64,000 bases of DNA, taken from the NCBI GenBank assembly GCA_013433145.1, contig CM024169.1:11540817-11604816 (forward strand), in the 5' to 3' direction. The stretch comes from Ascaris suum. Taxonomy: Eukaryota; Nematoda; Chromadorea; Rhabditida; Ascarididae. Below, in pieces: positions 23,900 to 42,666 of the stretch (its first letter is position 1; each line of letters opens with the position of its first letter). The notes beneath the pieces are model-generated. The model did not search any database and was not told where the DNA came from. It saw nothing but the letters and a program-made list of their open reading frames with translations. A program made the translations under genes and the position numbers.

Positions 23900-26654
23900 C
23901 TGACTGACGTAATATTTGCACGCATGCAACAAGAAAATGAAAATCACAGAATATTTTTGCAGAAGAAATGTTGCCTGCTTTGACGACGTGTTGTATTGCA
24001 TGTAGCGAGTAAATGTGAGATAATACACTTAAAATATCTTATTTCCTATCGTACACCTTTTCCTCTCCGATCACTGATAATTGTCATGGTTCTCATAGAT
24101 AATACATCCTGGAGAGAAGAAACACTCGAAAACTTTGGGTTTTCAGGATGATAGCCACAACGAGATGATAAACAAATCGTGCGCAGGAACGGAAATATGA
24201 ATGGGCTTGGAAAAAATTTGTCGGAATACGTGAAAGTTTTGCATATCGAGCTTTTTTTCTCCCACCAAACAAAACGTTGGTCGTTTGTGAATCACTCAGA
24301 CGTGCGATTTAGAGTAAAATTCCCATCTAAATTTTCGTTACTATTATATGAAAAAATCTGCGACCTCAACAACTAATAAGCTGTTAAATTTTGGCAAACA
24401 TTCTAAGCGACCAACTCGGAATTTACCAGGAGCAGTTCCTTTTTAAAAATTATGAAGCTTAAATTTTGGCCAAAATAATGACCACAAAAAAAAATTCTCT
24501 TTTATTGAGTGGAGCAACCTACGTCTATATATGACCAAAAAAAGACTTCAAGACGAAAGAGAAGACGAAACCGTTGTAGTTTTTGAGAGGATTCGTCCAG
24601 AAGGCGTTCGGCGAACAATTGTTTTCTCAACAATCGTTCTTTTAGTTGTGCTCATTCCTTAGAGGATTCCGATCACATCAACGAATGCATTGCCGTTCAA
24701 TTCTGATAACTTCTTCGAATGATAACACCTAATTTCCTATAATGAACGTTGATAAAATATTATTATCACTATAAGCAATCCCTATGATTTCTGTATGTGA
24801 AAATTCACAACCAATGAAGAAATGCATCAATAATGCTAAGGCATTTTCATATTCACAGTATTGATTAATAGGAAGATAAAAATGAAAAATAATTTATGAT
24901 AAGAAAAGTTTTTTAATCAGTTGATAAGCTGCTAGATACACACTGTAGAGCACAAACGTATCACAACATTCTTACACTTCTTCCAAGACTTCATACATTC
25001 ATTGTTGAGTGTTCAAAACAGATGCACATTTGCCAATAATATTTTTCACTCTCTATGAGCTTTTCAACGCGGAAGGAAATTGTCTCGATACATATTTCGA
25101 TAAGATAATCTCAATGGTTTGAACGAAAGAAGACCTCAGAGTTACGAATTATTTAACAACTACTCAATCACACTCAAATAGAATCTAAAATTTTTGCATA
25201 TTTATTTTCTATGCAAAAACAATAAATTGTGAAATATCAAATAAGAAACGCGGAAATTCTCTTATATCAACATAATCGGAGCAAGATGATAGGCGCTCAT
25301 GTAACGTTGCATCGAATATCGTTCAAAGAAAATTTACGAGCGTTATGAGAAATGCTTTTATTTGTGTACATTTGGAAGGGTTGGCTTTGTTGCTATCGTT
25401 ATATTCGTAAATATTCACTATTCATCGCAGAAAGATAATTTCGTTCACGTTCCTCACAATTTATTCCCTTTACAATCATTTGCAATAATCGTTGAGTGAT
25501 TGTTGTATAGAATATTTTAATATTGTGAGAGATAAGTTATTGCAAACTTAATGAAATGCGATTGAAATTAGAGCGATAATTATTTGGGTTAATTTCTAGC
25601 ATATCCATATAAACTATAACATTTTGCATTTTATATGCAAAAAATTCATAAAATCAATTAATTCTAAGGGGATAGTAAAAAAAAAAGAAGAAATTTAAAT
25701 ATGCCTCAATGATTTAAAAGTGCTAATTTATCTTTAGATATAGTCATTCTATCAATCGATCAATCGATTATCATTTCAAACATATTCATTTTGAATCAAA
25801 AAATTTCTTCTATGTTTTGTGAATCCAACAATATATTTGAGTGAAGAAAGAGGAAAAGTAATTTTTGCTCCATGAAATTTCCCACAGAAAATTTTTCATT
25901 TTTCGAGTTGAAATAAATAATCTCATGCATCTATTGATTCTTTTCGATGAGCTCTCCATCGCAATTTGATATAATAAATTGTGATTTCTCTCAATAAACT
26001 CACGCCTAAATGAACCCAAATAAAAGTCATATAATAGTCCCTTGAGTAGTTTGGCAATATATACTTGTTGTGAGCAATTGCTTTTTAGTGTCTTTTTTCT
26101 TATACGGCCTGTAAGAGGTTTCTATTGTTTTTAAGTGGTACAAGTTAAACTTATGTTCGAAATGAATTCATAGGATAGAAGGCATGACGAAATAGTTATA
26201 GTAACGATTCGATTGGGCAAAGAGGAACGAGAATGAGTAAATACCAGGTGATAAGATGATAAGTAAAAGAACGAATGAGAACATCGAACATATTCAATTG
26301 TATTCAACTATGAGTTGCCGTTTTCTTCATCAATTCATATCTATCTCTTTTGATGAATTTGAAACAATCCACATTATTAGCATTGAAAGAATTCACTAGT
26401 ATTCCACATAGCGTCGACTATGACTATAATTAAATAAAGTCGAAGTAAAATCACACCTACAACGCAAAATAATGAATGACAAATAAATATGTAATGCTTT
26501 ATTTCATCGCTTTTTCATTGTTTAGTGTTACATTTTAACTGATGAACTTATTGCAGCGCAACCTTCGATACATCGTTTCTTATGATTAGAGCAAAGTATC
26601 ATCGATGTGCGTAAACGATTTCTGTTTTTCTTGTTCATAAATTTGTATAAAAAT

Positions 26655-26785
26655 GTGAGTGTGTGTTTTGATGAGTGTGAATGTGTGCGTACGTGTACTT
26701 GTATGTGTGTGGATATATACTTGTGTATATCAGTGTACATGTGGATGTGTGCGTATGTGTATTTGTATCTACGTCTGTGCTCGTT
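26655..26785. repeat. GT-rich imperfect microsatellite
   Basis: Degenerate (GT)n with interspersed TA and GA, read from the sequence. It makes spurious open frames on both strands. Confidence 0.9.
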
Positions 26786-27037
26786 ATATATGCTCTTCTC
26801 CAAACAGTAGTTCTCCTGTTCAATTAGAACTTACGCACTTTTTTTTTCACATGGAAATCTAATTGCAGTTTAATTGGTTTATTTATTCAGTCAGCTGGAA
26901 AACTCGAATTGTTCGCTTGAACCATCGGTAATGTTTGTCATTTTAGTCGAATCATCGTTGATGAAGAGATAAAAACGATGTATTCGTTGCGCTTAGAGAT
27001 TTGCTGCAGTAAACCTTGAATTGCCCCTCTCAATTTC

Positions 27038-27075
27038 TGTTTCTCTCTTTCTCTCACCTTCTCTCTTTCTCTAGT
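27038..27075. repeat. CT-rich tract
   Basis: Imperfect (TCTCTT)n of about 38 bp on the plus strand, ending in ctctag. I saw no exon after it. Confidence 0.85.
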
Positions 27076-28586
27076 TTTCGACTAAAATGCCTCGAAAATT
27101 CCACATTATATCTTGCACGTTCCTACTTGATTTGCACTTAGCTGGCTATTCCTGACTCATCGTTTTTTTTTTCGCTTATGTCATAAACGATTCAAACAAA
27201 TCCAGGCGCATACATTGTTTCTGGGCAAATTTCCCGTTTCTCAAAGATTTTGCGACCAATAAAATCTCGTCTCATAAAGATAGAGACATATATGTATGCT
27301 TTTAATGTTGCTCTTCTTTTCGAATCTTTCCAAATGCAGATCGTTTTTGAAAAAAATTTGTGAACTTCGCACTTTCCTGCCTCTGTAATATTTGCTATCA
27401 CATCTAATATAAGTCACTTCACTGAATAAAATTGACACTGGTGCATATCGAAACACTAAGTTGGAAAGTTGCTAGCAAATTTTGGGTTCGACAACATGTA
27501 AGCAACAACAAATGAAGCTTCCCAAAGGGAAAATAGTCCCATTAAATTCTTCCCCCCCCCCCTCTGCCCGTTCCCTTTTTTTCCTTGAAGATACGTTCCC
27601 CTTAAACGTTGCTGACGGCATAAGCTCGCTACCTTCATCACTCAGACATGTTCATGTCCAATGAGTATCAGTGCTACAAACCAATGGACTTATAAATGAA
27701 TACATGAAGATCATAAAGAGCATTTTAAATGTTTCATAATTGAAATATTCCATTTCATTTCGTCATCTAGTTGCAGGTTCTATGATTACATATGAACGGA
27801 TCGGCTGACTGATCATTGCCCAAGTTTACTTGAATAAGGCTGAAGAGAATGCTCTCTGCATTTTTCTATCATAGAGACCGTGGTAAATACATAGCAGCAA
27901 TCGCAGCAATTGCGTTTTCGAATGTAGCATAACTTTATTTTTGTTGCCTTTCCTCAAAACTAATACAGAGTGATGCTAGCAGCTTATGTATGAGAAACGA
28001 TACACATGACGGAAATATTTGAAAAGATATTATAGACTTTTGGGATTAAGTCATTAATTGTTTTATCCATTGGCTGAAATGCATCTAAATGTTTTTATAG
28101 GTCAAAATTCTTTTAATAAGAAGTGGCTGGATTTGAACGGCATAAAAGTGCAGAAATTCTGCGACGTTCAACCATGGAGATGTAAATAGTTGCATTTCTC
28201 ATTTCTTAGTAGTCAGTGCAGAGTGCAATTATGCACGATCTGCCTTCTTAGCACATCGCTGCCAACTAGTTTGGATTGGTGAACAACAACGCAGTTGATT
28301 GTAGGTTACGGCAGCAGCCCACCGAGCATTTGTCATTGACCAGTTCCTCTTGTTTCCCTTGACGTTTGCCCCAACATAAGAAAGAACCGAATGAACAACC
28401 CTACTTCTTGATTACCTCAGCATCCTCTTTTAAAGATTTTTTGTATTTTTTATTCTTGACTTCAACTTTCAAGGAATAGCTTATTGTTATTCTATGGAAG
28501 AAACGTTTAAGGTATAACTTTAAGGATTTTTCAAGGAACAGCTCAAGGAAAGGAATACTGTTAAGGGATTATAAGGAATCATACAG

Positions 28587-28731
<145 letters not shown>

Positions 28732-30198
28732 CGCGAATAATGAAAAAAAACTGAATTCATCCGGTATTCCAATGAATTTCATCAAATGATGTCTACAACT
28801 TGAAAGGTCAATTTTACTTTTTCTCAAACTTTTTTTTTCGCGTCGATTGACACCGAATTCAGCAATAAATCGGACAATGAGTTCACTTATTCATATGATG
28901 TCACTCGTTGAATGCTTCATTGTGACAGCAACAATGCATTCTTCAATTATATTTCTTGTTTGATATTTCTGAAAAGAAAGAAATTGTTTCGTTTCTACTT
29001 CACATTATCTTTACTATCTTCTAACTCGTTTTTTTCATAAGGCCTCCATAAATTACTTCTAACTACTTGAAATAGTAAAAAGTTTCCACAATTTGTAACT
29101 TCGAATAATTTCGAACTCTAACGTTAAGATTTGAGATAGCTATAGGTGAATTATTCGAATTTAAGATTACAATATGAGTGCAACATAATTGTGCACGATT
29201 GTTGCTATACCGCAATATGTTTGTGATGCGTTATGCGTTCATCTTGAGGTCATCTGTATTCTTTAATATTTTCGCCATCCCTCATAGATCTTGTTTACTG
29301 ATTTGTCGTATAGTGTAATATTGCAGCCTGTCAAGATTATCTCTCGGTCTTTCATTTATATGCAAATTGCCGGTCGTATTTTAAGTTTTTCAATGAAAAA
29401 AAACCCTTCTCTTTGTTTGTCATGGAAATTTTTCTCAGAATTAATTACAGCTGAAAACATAATTGTTATTTTTCAAGGATGAAATCTTCTACGAACTATA
29501 ATTTCCTCTCTTATCATCAATCACAACGAACGAAGACGAATATTGCAATAGAAAGAAACTTTTGTGTCGAAATCACCATTTAAACTAAAGTATAATTCAA
29601 AACAAATGAATTCGCTTGTATTCAACTCTTGATTATGCACTAAGATGGAATTTAGCGCTCATTAATATTTCGAACTCAAGTTGAAAAGTTTCACTAATCT
29701 GTCTACTTTTTTCTTTGTAGTAATATAGAACATCAAAGTTTTTTTTTTTTGATTTTAGGGTTACTTGATTTATTTAAATTCATTGAGCCGTTTCATTCAT
29801 ATTCACTTTTCTTTTTTTTTTTCATTTCTTCTCAAATTGAAACAAATTTTATTCAATTATAAGTGCAGATATTGTGAAGAAAAAAAATTAGTTTAAAATG
29901 ACCCTATACTAAAAACTTTCTATAAAGAAGTAAATTGAGGAGGTAATTTTATTTCTATAATTTATATTTTTCGTTCTTGATGTATTGCGAAACAAGCCTG
30001 TTTGCAAATGACGCCCAATTTCCTCACATATTTTGCTAAGAAAAATCATCGTGTTGAAATTCATCGACATGTTCAGGTGCGTTAAACGTCGTTTCATTGC
30101 AAAACATTTTTATCTCAACGATAAGCGGTATTTTTATGCCCTCTTTAGCAATACTTTATGAACGCATATCATCACAACATCGTATTTGTGTATGCATA

Positions 30199-30202
<4 letters not shown>

Positions 30203-30233
<31 letters not shown>
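30203..30233. repeat. (TGTC)n tetranucleotide repeat
   Basis: Nearly eight perfect TGTC units. Confidence 0.97.
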
Positions 30234-31581
30234 ACAACAATTTCAACTCCGGAGCCACTGAAACAAAAATTACGAAATTTGTTGTGGTAATGCAAATCAG
30301 AGGGTAATTTCCTCTATCAATTTCTGCAGTAATTATTAAAATTCGAAGAAAAAAAAAAATGCGCCGTAGACATTTGATGACGAAATATATATCGTATTTC
30401 AATTTTCAGCGGTCTTTATCTTTTCATATTCCACTGTCAATATTCATTCCAAATCATTTCACATCGTTTGAACGAGAGAACAACTAATTTTTTTTTTTTT
30501 TGCGCAAGATTTGTATCAACGATTTGATCATGAAAATGATAAAAGCATTATTTTGCTTACTCTACCATTTCTGATAACTTTTAAAACTGGCTAGTAAGAT
30601 AAAAGGCGAACAAAAGCCGCCCTTATCGAATCAGCAGCATCCATCTGGCGTATTTTTGCACTTGTTCAACACCGATGATTGCCGATTATTTTGCAGCAGT
30701 GCTCAAGCAAGTTTCGCAATTGACAAATTGTTGCGTGCACCGTGCAAAAAGTTTGCCCGCCGAATTTTCAACGCTATCATTTTGTTTCCGCTTTTTCTTT
30801 TCACTGCTGTTATATATGATTTTGTTTATAAGGCTATCATGTATACCTACTAATGTTCTCAATTAGATTATTTTTCACTGCTGTCTTACTGATATAAAAT
30901 CAAGTATAGACAAACCGTTATGCTATCGTTCCCATATACCTGTGCTATTATCGCATACCCTATGCCATGTGTTTTGTTTTGATATACAAGGTTGAGTTTG
31001 AATTAATAAAAAATAAGTTATAAACTTGATGATGTCATATAAAGCGTAAATTGCAAACAGATTGATGCAAAAGTTATTTGGAATGTCAAAATTTCTAAGC
31101 ATTATGGATTAAGTTATATTATTCATACAGTCACAATTTTTATTATTTTTTAGCGTTAGTTATCTTACTTTATTGAAAATAAACAAAATTATGATCAGAT
31201 TCTTATATTACTTTGTTGTTAGGTATCGAAATCATAATACTTATGGCATCAAATATTTGAATGAACGAAGCGTCAAATCCTAATTACAAATGATGAAATT
31301 GCTTCCCTCAAACGAATTTCCGATGCTTTATTCTTATTTTAAAATTCAATAAGATCGAGTTCGAATTTTATTTTTCAATATTTTATATTGATTCAATAAC
31401 ATCACTAAGATTTTATAGTTTCTTCGTAATTTCCACGAAATTTCCTATCGTACAAAAAAGAAAAATCTTCCTCGTTTTGCAGAAAATTTCCTCTCATTAT
31501 AAAAGAGTTCTTGAGAATAAATCCGTTCATTATTTTGCCGAACGTTTTCATTCGCTATGCTAAAATCAATTCAATTTCTAG

Positions 31582-31665
31582 AAAGTCTTAAAACTGAAAA
31601 AGAAAAAATTAATTCACTGGAAGAATTTCACTCAAAAGTTGATCAAATGACGACGAATTCATCAG
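31582..31665 (+). CDS. WDR47: probable WDR47 exon upstream of the propeller
   Basis: An 84-nt exon with a good acceptor (caatttctag) and donor (TCAG|GTGTTT). It enters and leaves in phase 1 and encodes a charged helix (ESLKTEKEKINSLEEFHS) ending in MTTNSS. The exit phase fits the 5' extension of the next exon if that exon begins at 34936 (AG then CAA AAA GGC GAC AAA ATG). This gives a continuous frame into the WD domain. The WDR47 family has a charged linker before its propeller, so the position suits, but the sequence itself is not diagnostic. Confidence 0.5.
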
Positions 31666-33539
31666 GTGTTTTTTTTTTCTCGCTCTTTATGTTTTTTCGC
31701 TTTCGTTTTGCCTCCGTTTTTATATTCACACTGGAGGATGGTACGAATCGTTGCTGTTGTTGTTGTTGTGCTAAACAGATGTGGCTGGCTTACTCATCGT
31801 TGCGTCGGCCTATCCATTGCTTCTCTTTTTTCATCGTTTTCTGCGTTATAGAAGAGACTAAGATAGTATAAGTCAATGTTTTTTTTTTAATTTTAGAAAA
31901 TTAAATGAAATTTCATTATTGAAAATTTTTTTTGCGGTCTTTAAAATTTAATGTCATTCTAATCGGCTGTCTATTTTATTAAAAATCAATTCCTCATTTT
32001 AAATCCAATTGTATTCTATTAATTTTCTAATATTTGCTAAAATTTAACGATGTAGTCATCGATAAGTGGAAAATTTCCGTTGTTAATGATAATTTTTTGT
32101 TGCTTTCTACTGAACATTCATCAATAAGGAGTAACGAACACTCTCAGCTTCACTGAAATAATTATTATAACGTAGCATGATGTAACCGATATTGACTTCT
32201 TCTCTATCGGTACATTGTTTTCCACTTTAATAGAGGTCTCCTGAATATATTGTTGAAATGAAGGTACATCATTCTATCACTTTCACATATTCTTTATGGC
32301 ATGTAATGCAGTGGTCTATATAGTTATGGATATGGATACTTGAATATTATGAATATTTGTGTGTATGAATACTTGAATACATGACCACACAGGTAAGGTA
32401 TAGCGTTATTTCACCTGAAAATAATCGCCTTTTTGCTGCTATATGTTGGTGAGGTCGAGATTCAATAACATATTGGGCGTGAGCTATGTTTGCACACTAT
32501 GCAATTGACTATAGCGCTACGAATCATAGTGTGCTAAGTTGCTGCGTGCTCGCGATCATAGCCTCTGCTCACCTGTTTCGAGAGAGCCTGTTTTTTTTTT
32601 TTTGTGTTCATTTTTCACATACAGCGAATTGCAATTCGCTATTGTGATGATGATAGGATGTTATCGAAATGTATGGCACTCAACTATCAAATAAATAAAT
32701 TTATATATTTTCACTTCATTCATCTATTCCCTCTTTTTTTTTTCTTTTTGTAATTTTAAAACAATACTTTCAACTATAAAACGCCGATATCTGTATTTAA
32801 AAAAAAATTGTTTTCTATCTTATCAAGCTAATCTCATTGTTTCTAATTTCTAGCTCCTCAAAAATTTTTCGTTAATTCAGAGGAGCAATTGCAATAAGAA
32901 AATTCCCTTGTGGAGGAAATGGAATCACAATAGAGCCTTTAGTATCGATGTTGTATTCTCGCTGAAAATTTTTTGACTCTCTATCACTTGTATATAGTCG
33001 CATATAAAAATATATAACTTGTAATGTTAAAATCAAACAATTTTTTTTTTTTTTGCATTTAATCAAATTTTTCGTGTGTTTTTGAGCATTTTCTTTTCTA
33101 TGCTTTTTCATTTATTATTTCTTTTTTTTTTCGGATTTGTATTATTTTCAGCAGAATTTTTATTGAAAAATTGACTGAAATTAGACGATTCCTCATTTTC
33201 AATATTACTAAAATGATTGTATTGAAGATATATTGACACTGATATTATTACATTATTTTCGCATACTTTTTATATCTATAAGCGAAAATAAATTTGCTTT
33301 ACACATAAGAAAACATAGCCGAAAAACAAAAACTTCATGTGAAACATTGAGCAGTTGATTTATAATTCGCTTCAACACATTTATAAATAATAGAAAATTT
33401 GATTGTTTTTAAAAAAAAATTCATCTATTCCATTACATTAAATCCGTCACATTTTTTTTCCCGTCGACGAAACACTGAGATGTTTCATGAGCAATTAATC
33501 GCATAAATATTCTATAATAATATTGAAACAATTCATTTT

Positions 33540-33560
33540 CCTCAGGTATGTTACCTGAGG
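33540..33560. other. perfect short hairpin
   Basis: CCTCAGGTA, a TGT loop, then TACCTGAGG: nine-base arms with a three-base loop. No neighbouring U-tract or gene explains it. Confidence 0.7.
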
Positions 33561-34782
33561 AAGACCGGGAAATAAAAAAAAAAAACGAAACAACACCTTG
33601 AATGAAGGAATTTCTTTGCCTCACTTATCTGCATTTGAAACTACTAGAAAACTTTTGAAGACAAAAAATAATTTCTAAAGTCGTTTCCAACTTTGTTGAT
33701 TTATAAGAAAAATTAATGAAGACGAAATAATCGTCGATTTGACTCTGCAGCTGAGAGTCACATCTACTCATTAAATTGCTTTCAGTTGTCCATAGTAAAT
33801 GAAACTCGTAGAGTATTTTTCGAGTGGTAAGTGAATTGTTGAGTGCAAAACGATCGAATGTCATCACCGGATCTCTCATTACTGCATTCAATTTTCACTC
33901 AGGTATTTTCTTACTCATCTTCTTCAATCATTCTACTGTATTTCTACTTTAAAGTAAGAGGAAGATGGATAGAACTATTTTTGCAAAAGAACGTTTATAA
34001 TAGGTTATTTTGTTTCGAAAATTTTTAAATTTCCTCCTGTTGTTTCTTTGAAAATATTTATTTTTTTCTAAATCAATTCCTTAACTAGATATCTAGAAAT
34101 TCCTGAAATATGAATTGAAAGTTGATGACAGCATCAAGCAAGAAATATTCTAAAACAAATGGAGAAGAATGCCACATGAGCTGACACAATGCGAGCTTTT
34201 TTTTTGTGTAGCTCACTCACTTCAACAATTATTTCCATAAGAAACTAACGAAATTTGAAATATACGAAACGATAGCTTCATATTTCCGCCTAAGCAATTG
34301 TACTTGTAATTCCACCACAGAATAGTATGCTTTTTGTGTTGCATGACCAATGTTCTATGGTCAGTTTTGGAGCATTTGCATCAACGTGAAATATAGCATA
34401 GGAGATTATCTAGTGGTGTAGATTATATCCGCCAGACTTTACACGTTGGAGATCTTCCTTCATTAATTGCCATGTTGAAATCTCTTCAAAGAAAGACGTA
34501 AAGGCACCAATGACGACGGAATGATACGTTTTTGCGTGGCAAATTTTCAAAAACGTACAGAAAGATGAGAGAAGAATCTCGACCGCCTAATTCCGAATGC
34601 TCATCGTTGCATGAAAATAGATAACGTTTATCTGCCGTAAATAAATTAAGCTCGAAAAGTGGTCAATGTCCGTTCTTCTATCTCTTTATGCACACTTCAC
34701 ATATATCTTAAAGAGTTGTTGTCCTGTCTGTTCATATTTTACTTAGAGAACCTGTCTGAGACATATTTTGCGCAATTCATTT

Positions 34783-34797
34783 CCCCCCCCCCCCCCC
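34783..34797. repeat. C15 homopolymer upstream of the WDR47 propeller exon
   Basis: Fifteen consecutive C followed by CT-rich sequence, about 140 bases before the acceptor of the first propeller exon. Confidence 0.95.
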
Positions 34798-34952
34798 TCT
34801 CGCCTCCGTCCTCCTCCCACTTTGGCAGTGAGAGTGTCAAAAAATTTGAACACATTGGCTCAATTTCAAAGCTTAGAAATGTGTAAAAATTATTGATGCA
34901 ACCATGCGATATTTCTATATCTTATTTTTAAAAAGAGCAAAAAGGCGACAAA

Positions 34953-40007
<5,055 letters not shown>

Positions 40008-40158
40008 CCAGCGATCGGATATTATTCTCTACAAATTTATAAAATAGATCATACAAGAGGGTATCTGTATTTATTAGATAAAATTAAGCGACAATGAAAG
40101 AAAAGATCTGATTGCGTATTTCATATTATTGTGCAAATGGCAATAATTAAAATTTATA

Positions 40159-40164
40159 AATAAA
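40159..40164 (+). promoter_or_regulatory. WDR47: AATAAA polyadenylation signal of WDR47
   Basis: The first canonical hexamer, about 150 bases after the TAG stop. No competing exon lies between. Confidence 0.6.
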
Positions 40165-40179
40165 CATTTCGAATTCAAA

Positions 40180-41080
40180 ATCGTTTCACACATTCAATAT
40201 ATAAATTGCCTATTTATAAGTTAGAGGCATTCATTTGTACTGCTCATTTAGCTGGGAAACTTTTTCTGTATTATCTCTACAACACAGAGTTCTTCATTTA
40301 ATGTTGGCGTCCGTGATGAGGGGTTTCATATACATTATGGTTAAAGAATGAATTACAGGCGATCAAAGTTTCATATACAAAGAATGAAAATCGTCTTATT
40401 AGAATGTGGAAGATTACATATCAAAAGCTCTGATAACAAAAGCTTCCGATATAGAATAGTTTATGCAATTTTGCAAAAAATGCTACCGTCACCTTCATCC
40501 CTGTTGCATTTGCATTTTATTCGCTAAATTTAGAAATTCCCGCTTATAATCTTTCCTGCAAAAATTTTGGCAAATGTATTGCGATTATTTGCAAGAAAAC
40601 AAATGGGCAATTGACGTTACTTTTGCTCGTTTGGTCTATACTTAAACTCTTGGTTTTCTATGCAAATTATTGCATTCTCGCGTTTGACTCGTTCTTTTTT
40701 TTTATTAGAAGAGAGGAGGGGGAGGGAGGAGATGGTGGTAGTTTGGTCCTATGTCGCTGCTGCATATCGCTCATAATCATTCATCTTACTCGCGTAAATT
40801 GCTTCGAAGTTAGGAATTAGCCGACGAGCAACTTGAAATGCTTCTTAGATGCAAATGAAGACGCAATCCTTTGCTAGAATGTTGGTCAGTGGGTGTTCCA
40901 TCTTTTTCTGTTGTGGTTAAATACATTGAAAGTTTTAGAAAATAGTTATGTTTATTCATGGCTATTTTCTTGCTGCGTCCTGTAGACTATAAGACACTAG
41001 TTCAGTATTCTAATTTTATGCTCCATTCAAATCCAGTGTTACCAGCCCCACCTCCTCCCGCTCACCCACCCCACTCTTTT
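40180..41080. other. intergenic between WDR47 and the next plus-strand candidate
   Basis: AT-rich with a GA-rich patch at about 40712-40738 and a C-rich patch at about 41045-41075. No supported exon. Confidence 0.5.
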
Positions 41081-41104
41081 CTTCGTTTTTAACAACTTAG
41101 TGAT

Positions 41105-42351
41105 ATGCAATTAAGTAAGCGTAAGTTCATAGGTAATAGAATAATTTTGTCAGGACTGTTATGCAAATTCACCTCCATAGTGCTATCAGATATCGATTAT
41201 ATGCTCGGATGTTCTTCTTCGGATAATTTGTGGGAAACATTTAGCATCAAGATGGTCATAGTATCACCACCAATCATTACTCTCATTTGTGGAAGGTGAG
41301 GTATCAGCTATGCGTTTACGTTATTTGTATTGCTACCATCGTCGACCGCCTAAATATTTGAATATTTCATCTTCTTTATATGGCTATTTTCAAATGAATA
41401 CGGCTAAAAAACGGGCTATTTGAAATTGGAACGAATAATTCCATTTTTGCAGATTTCTATTTTCGCTTCAATGCATTATTATTTCCGGGTGTGATTTTGT
41501 TCTAGCTTATTGTAATATGTGCAGTTGCATATTTTTTTATTCCCATGTAAATTTAAGTTTTTTGCAACTTTTATTATGGCCTTTATATTGTTGTTATATC
41601 GAATATTTCATAGAATTTTCGGTTTTTTTTTTTCAAAGCGACCTTCCGACGAGTTGATAGAACGCTCAATACGCTATGCATTTTCTAATGATTGAAGAAT
41701 GAGGAGGAGTGCTAATAAATTAGAACTCTTCAGTGTGTGAGCTTTTTAAATTGGAAATACAGGTTCAAAAAAAAAAAAACAACGTCTCTCTGTGGAATAT
41801 ACGGAGTTTAAAAGAAAGTGGAAAAAAATTTTTTTTTTGATTTCAACGAATATTTATTCAAAGAGCAAATAAACAACATATTTCTCGTTGAACTCATAAA
41901 TTCTTCTGATATCTCTCGCAATATTTTTCTATCGTCTTTTTTTTTTTGGTGTAGCAATACATAAGTGTCAGCGATGAATGAAGTACAACAAACTATAAAA
42001 TAAATTCCTAATGCCTTTCATCATTCTCATCAGTTTTCGTTTCACCTCAAAGAAACTAAACTTAGCGTTCATTTATCCTTTTGAGTTTAGCAAAATGCAA
42101 AATCATGACGTCTTGGTGCATAGTGCTTTCAACATAATGAGGCAGAGTATAAGTGATAAAAAATGGCAGAATGCAACGTTATTTGAAGGCACTACTCAAA
42201 TGAATAACATAACAAAGAGCTTTATGCTACGAGTAGAGAAATTGCAACAAGTGACCAATGCAATTGCTGCAAATCATGTGCTACTCGTTGAAAATATTTT
42301 CTCAAATATAGAAACCGTTCTTAATGCTCTGTTCTCCAGGGTACCTATGAG
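41105..42351 (+). CDS. candidate two-exon start of an unrecognised gene downstream of WDR47
   Basis: Exon 1 is 41105-41295. Its ATG comes four bases after a ttaacaacttag acceptor, as for a trans-spliced leader, and it has a GGAAG|GTGAGG donor. Exon 2 is 42091-42351 (acceptor ttgagtttag, donor ATGAG|GTGAAA). Exon 1 leaves in phase 2 and exon 2 needs one base, so they fit. Exon 2 is the stronger: an amphipathic, helix-rich stretch (VHSAFNIMRQSISDKKW, LRVEKLQQVTNAIAANHVLL, IFSNIETVLNALFSR) like a small coiled-coil adaptor subunit. Exon 2 could instead be a complete small ORF from the ATG at 42095 to the stop at 42353. I do not recognise the family. It begins about 950 bases after the WDR47 polyadenylation signal on the same strand. 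Confidence 0.4.
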
Positions 42352-42501
42352 GTGAAAGGAACTAGATAGAGGGTACGAGTGCATAGTTGTACGAGAATTG
42401 TACTGTTCCAGGCGATAAATTTGTTGGGATTTTCAGACTTTCCTTAATTATCGTAATAAGAGATGCGAAAAGGAGCGCTAAGCTCTCGCATATACGTGCA
42501 T

Positions 42502-42666
42502 TTAAATAGTGTTACAACATCTGTTCACTTGTTCATAATTGCTTGGTGGCGAAATCACTGTTTTATTCCACTGAATCCTCCTCCTAAAAAGAAACATCTC
42601 TTCCATAGAAATCAAAAAGTCAACATTTGCTGCAAGCAACGAGATGGCTAATAATAGAAGTTGCAT
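42502..42666 (-). CDS. weak candidate signal-peptide ORF
   Basis: A Met at 42666 opens MQLLLLAISLLAANVDFLIS, a good-looking secretion signal, and the frame stays open to a stop at 42502 (about 54 codons) with NKT and Cys-Cys in the mature part. There is no second exon and no family match, and hydrophobic runs arise easily in AT-rich DNA. Confidence 0.2.
   Translation of the reverse strand: MQLLLLAISLLAANVDFLISMEEMFLFRRRIQWNKTVISPPSNYEQVNRCCNTI

Noticed and set aside
26528..26862. Overlapping 60-90-codon ORFs on both strands
   Set aside because: Driven by the degenerate GT repeat at 26655-26785.
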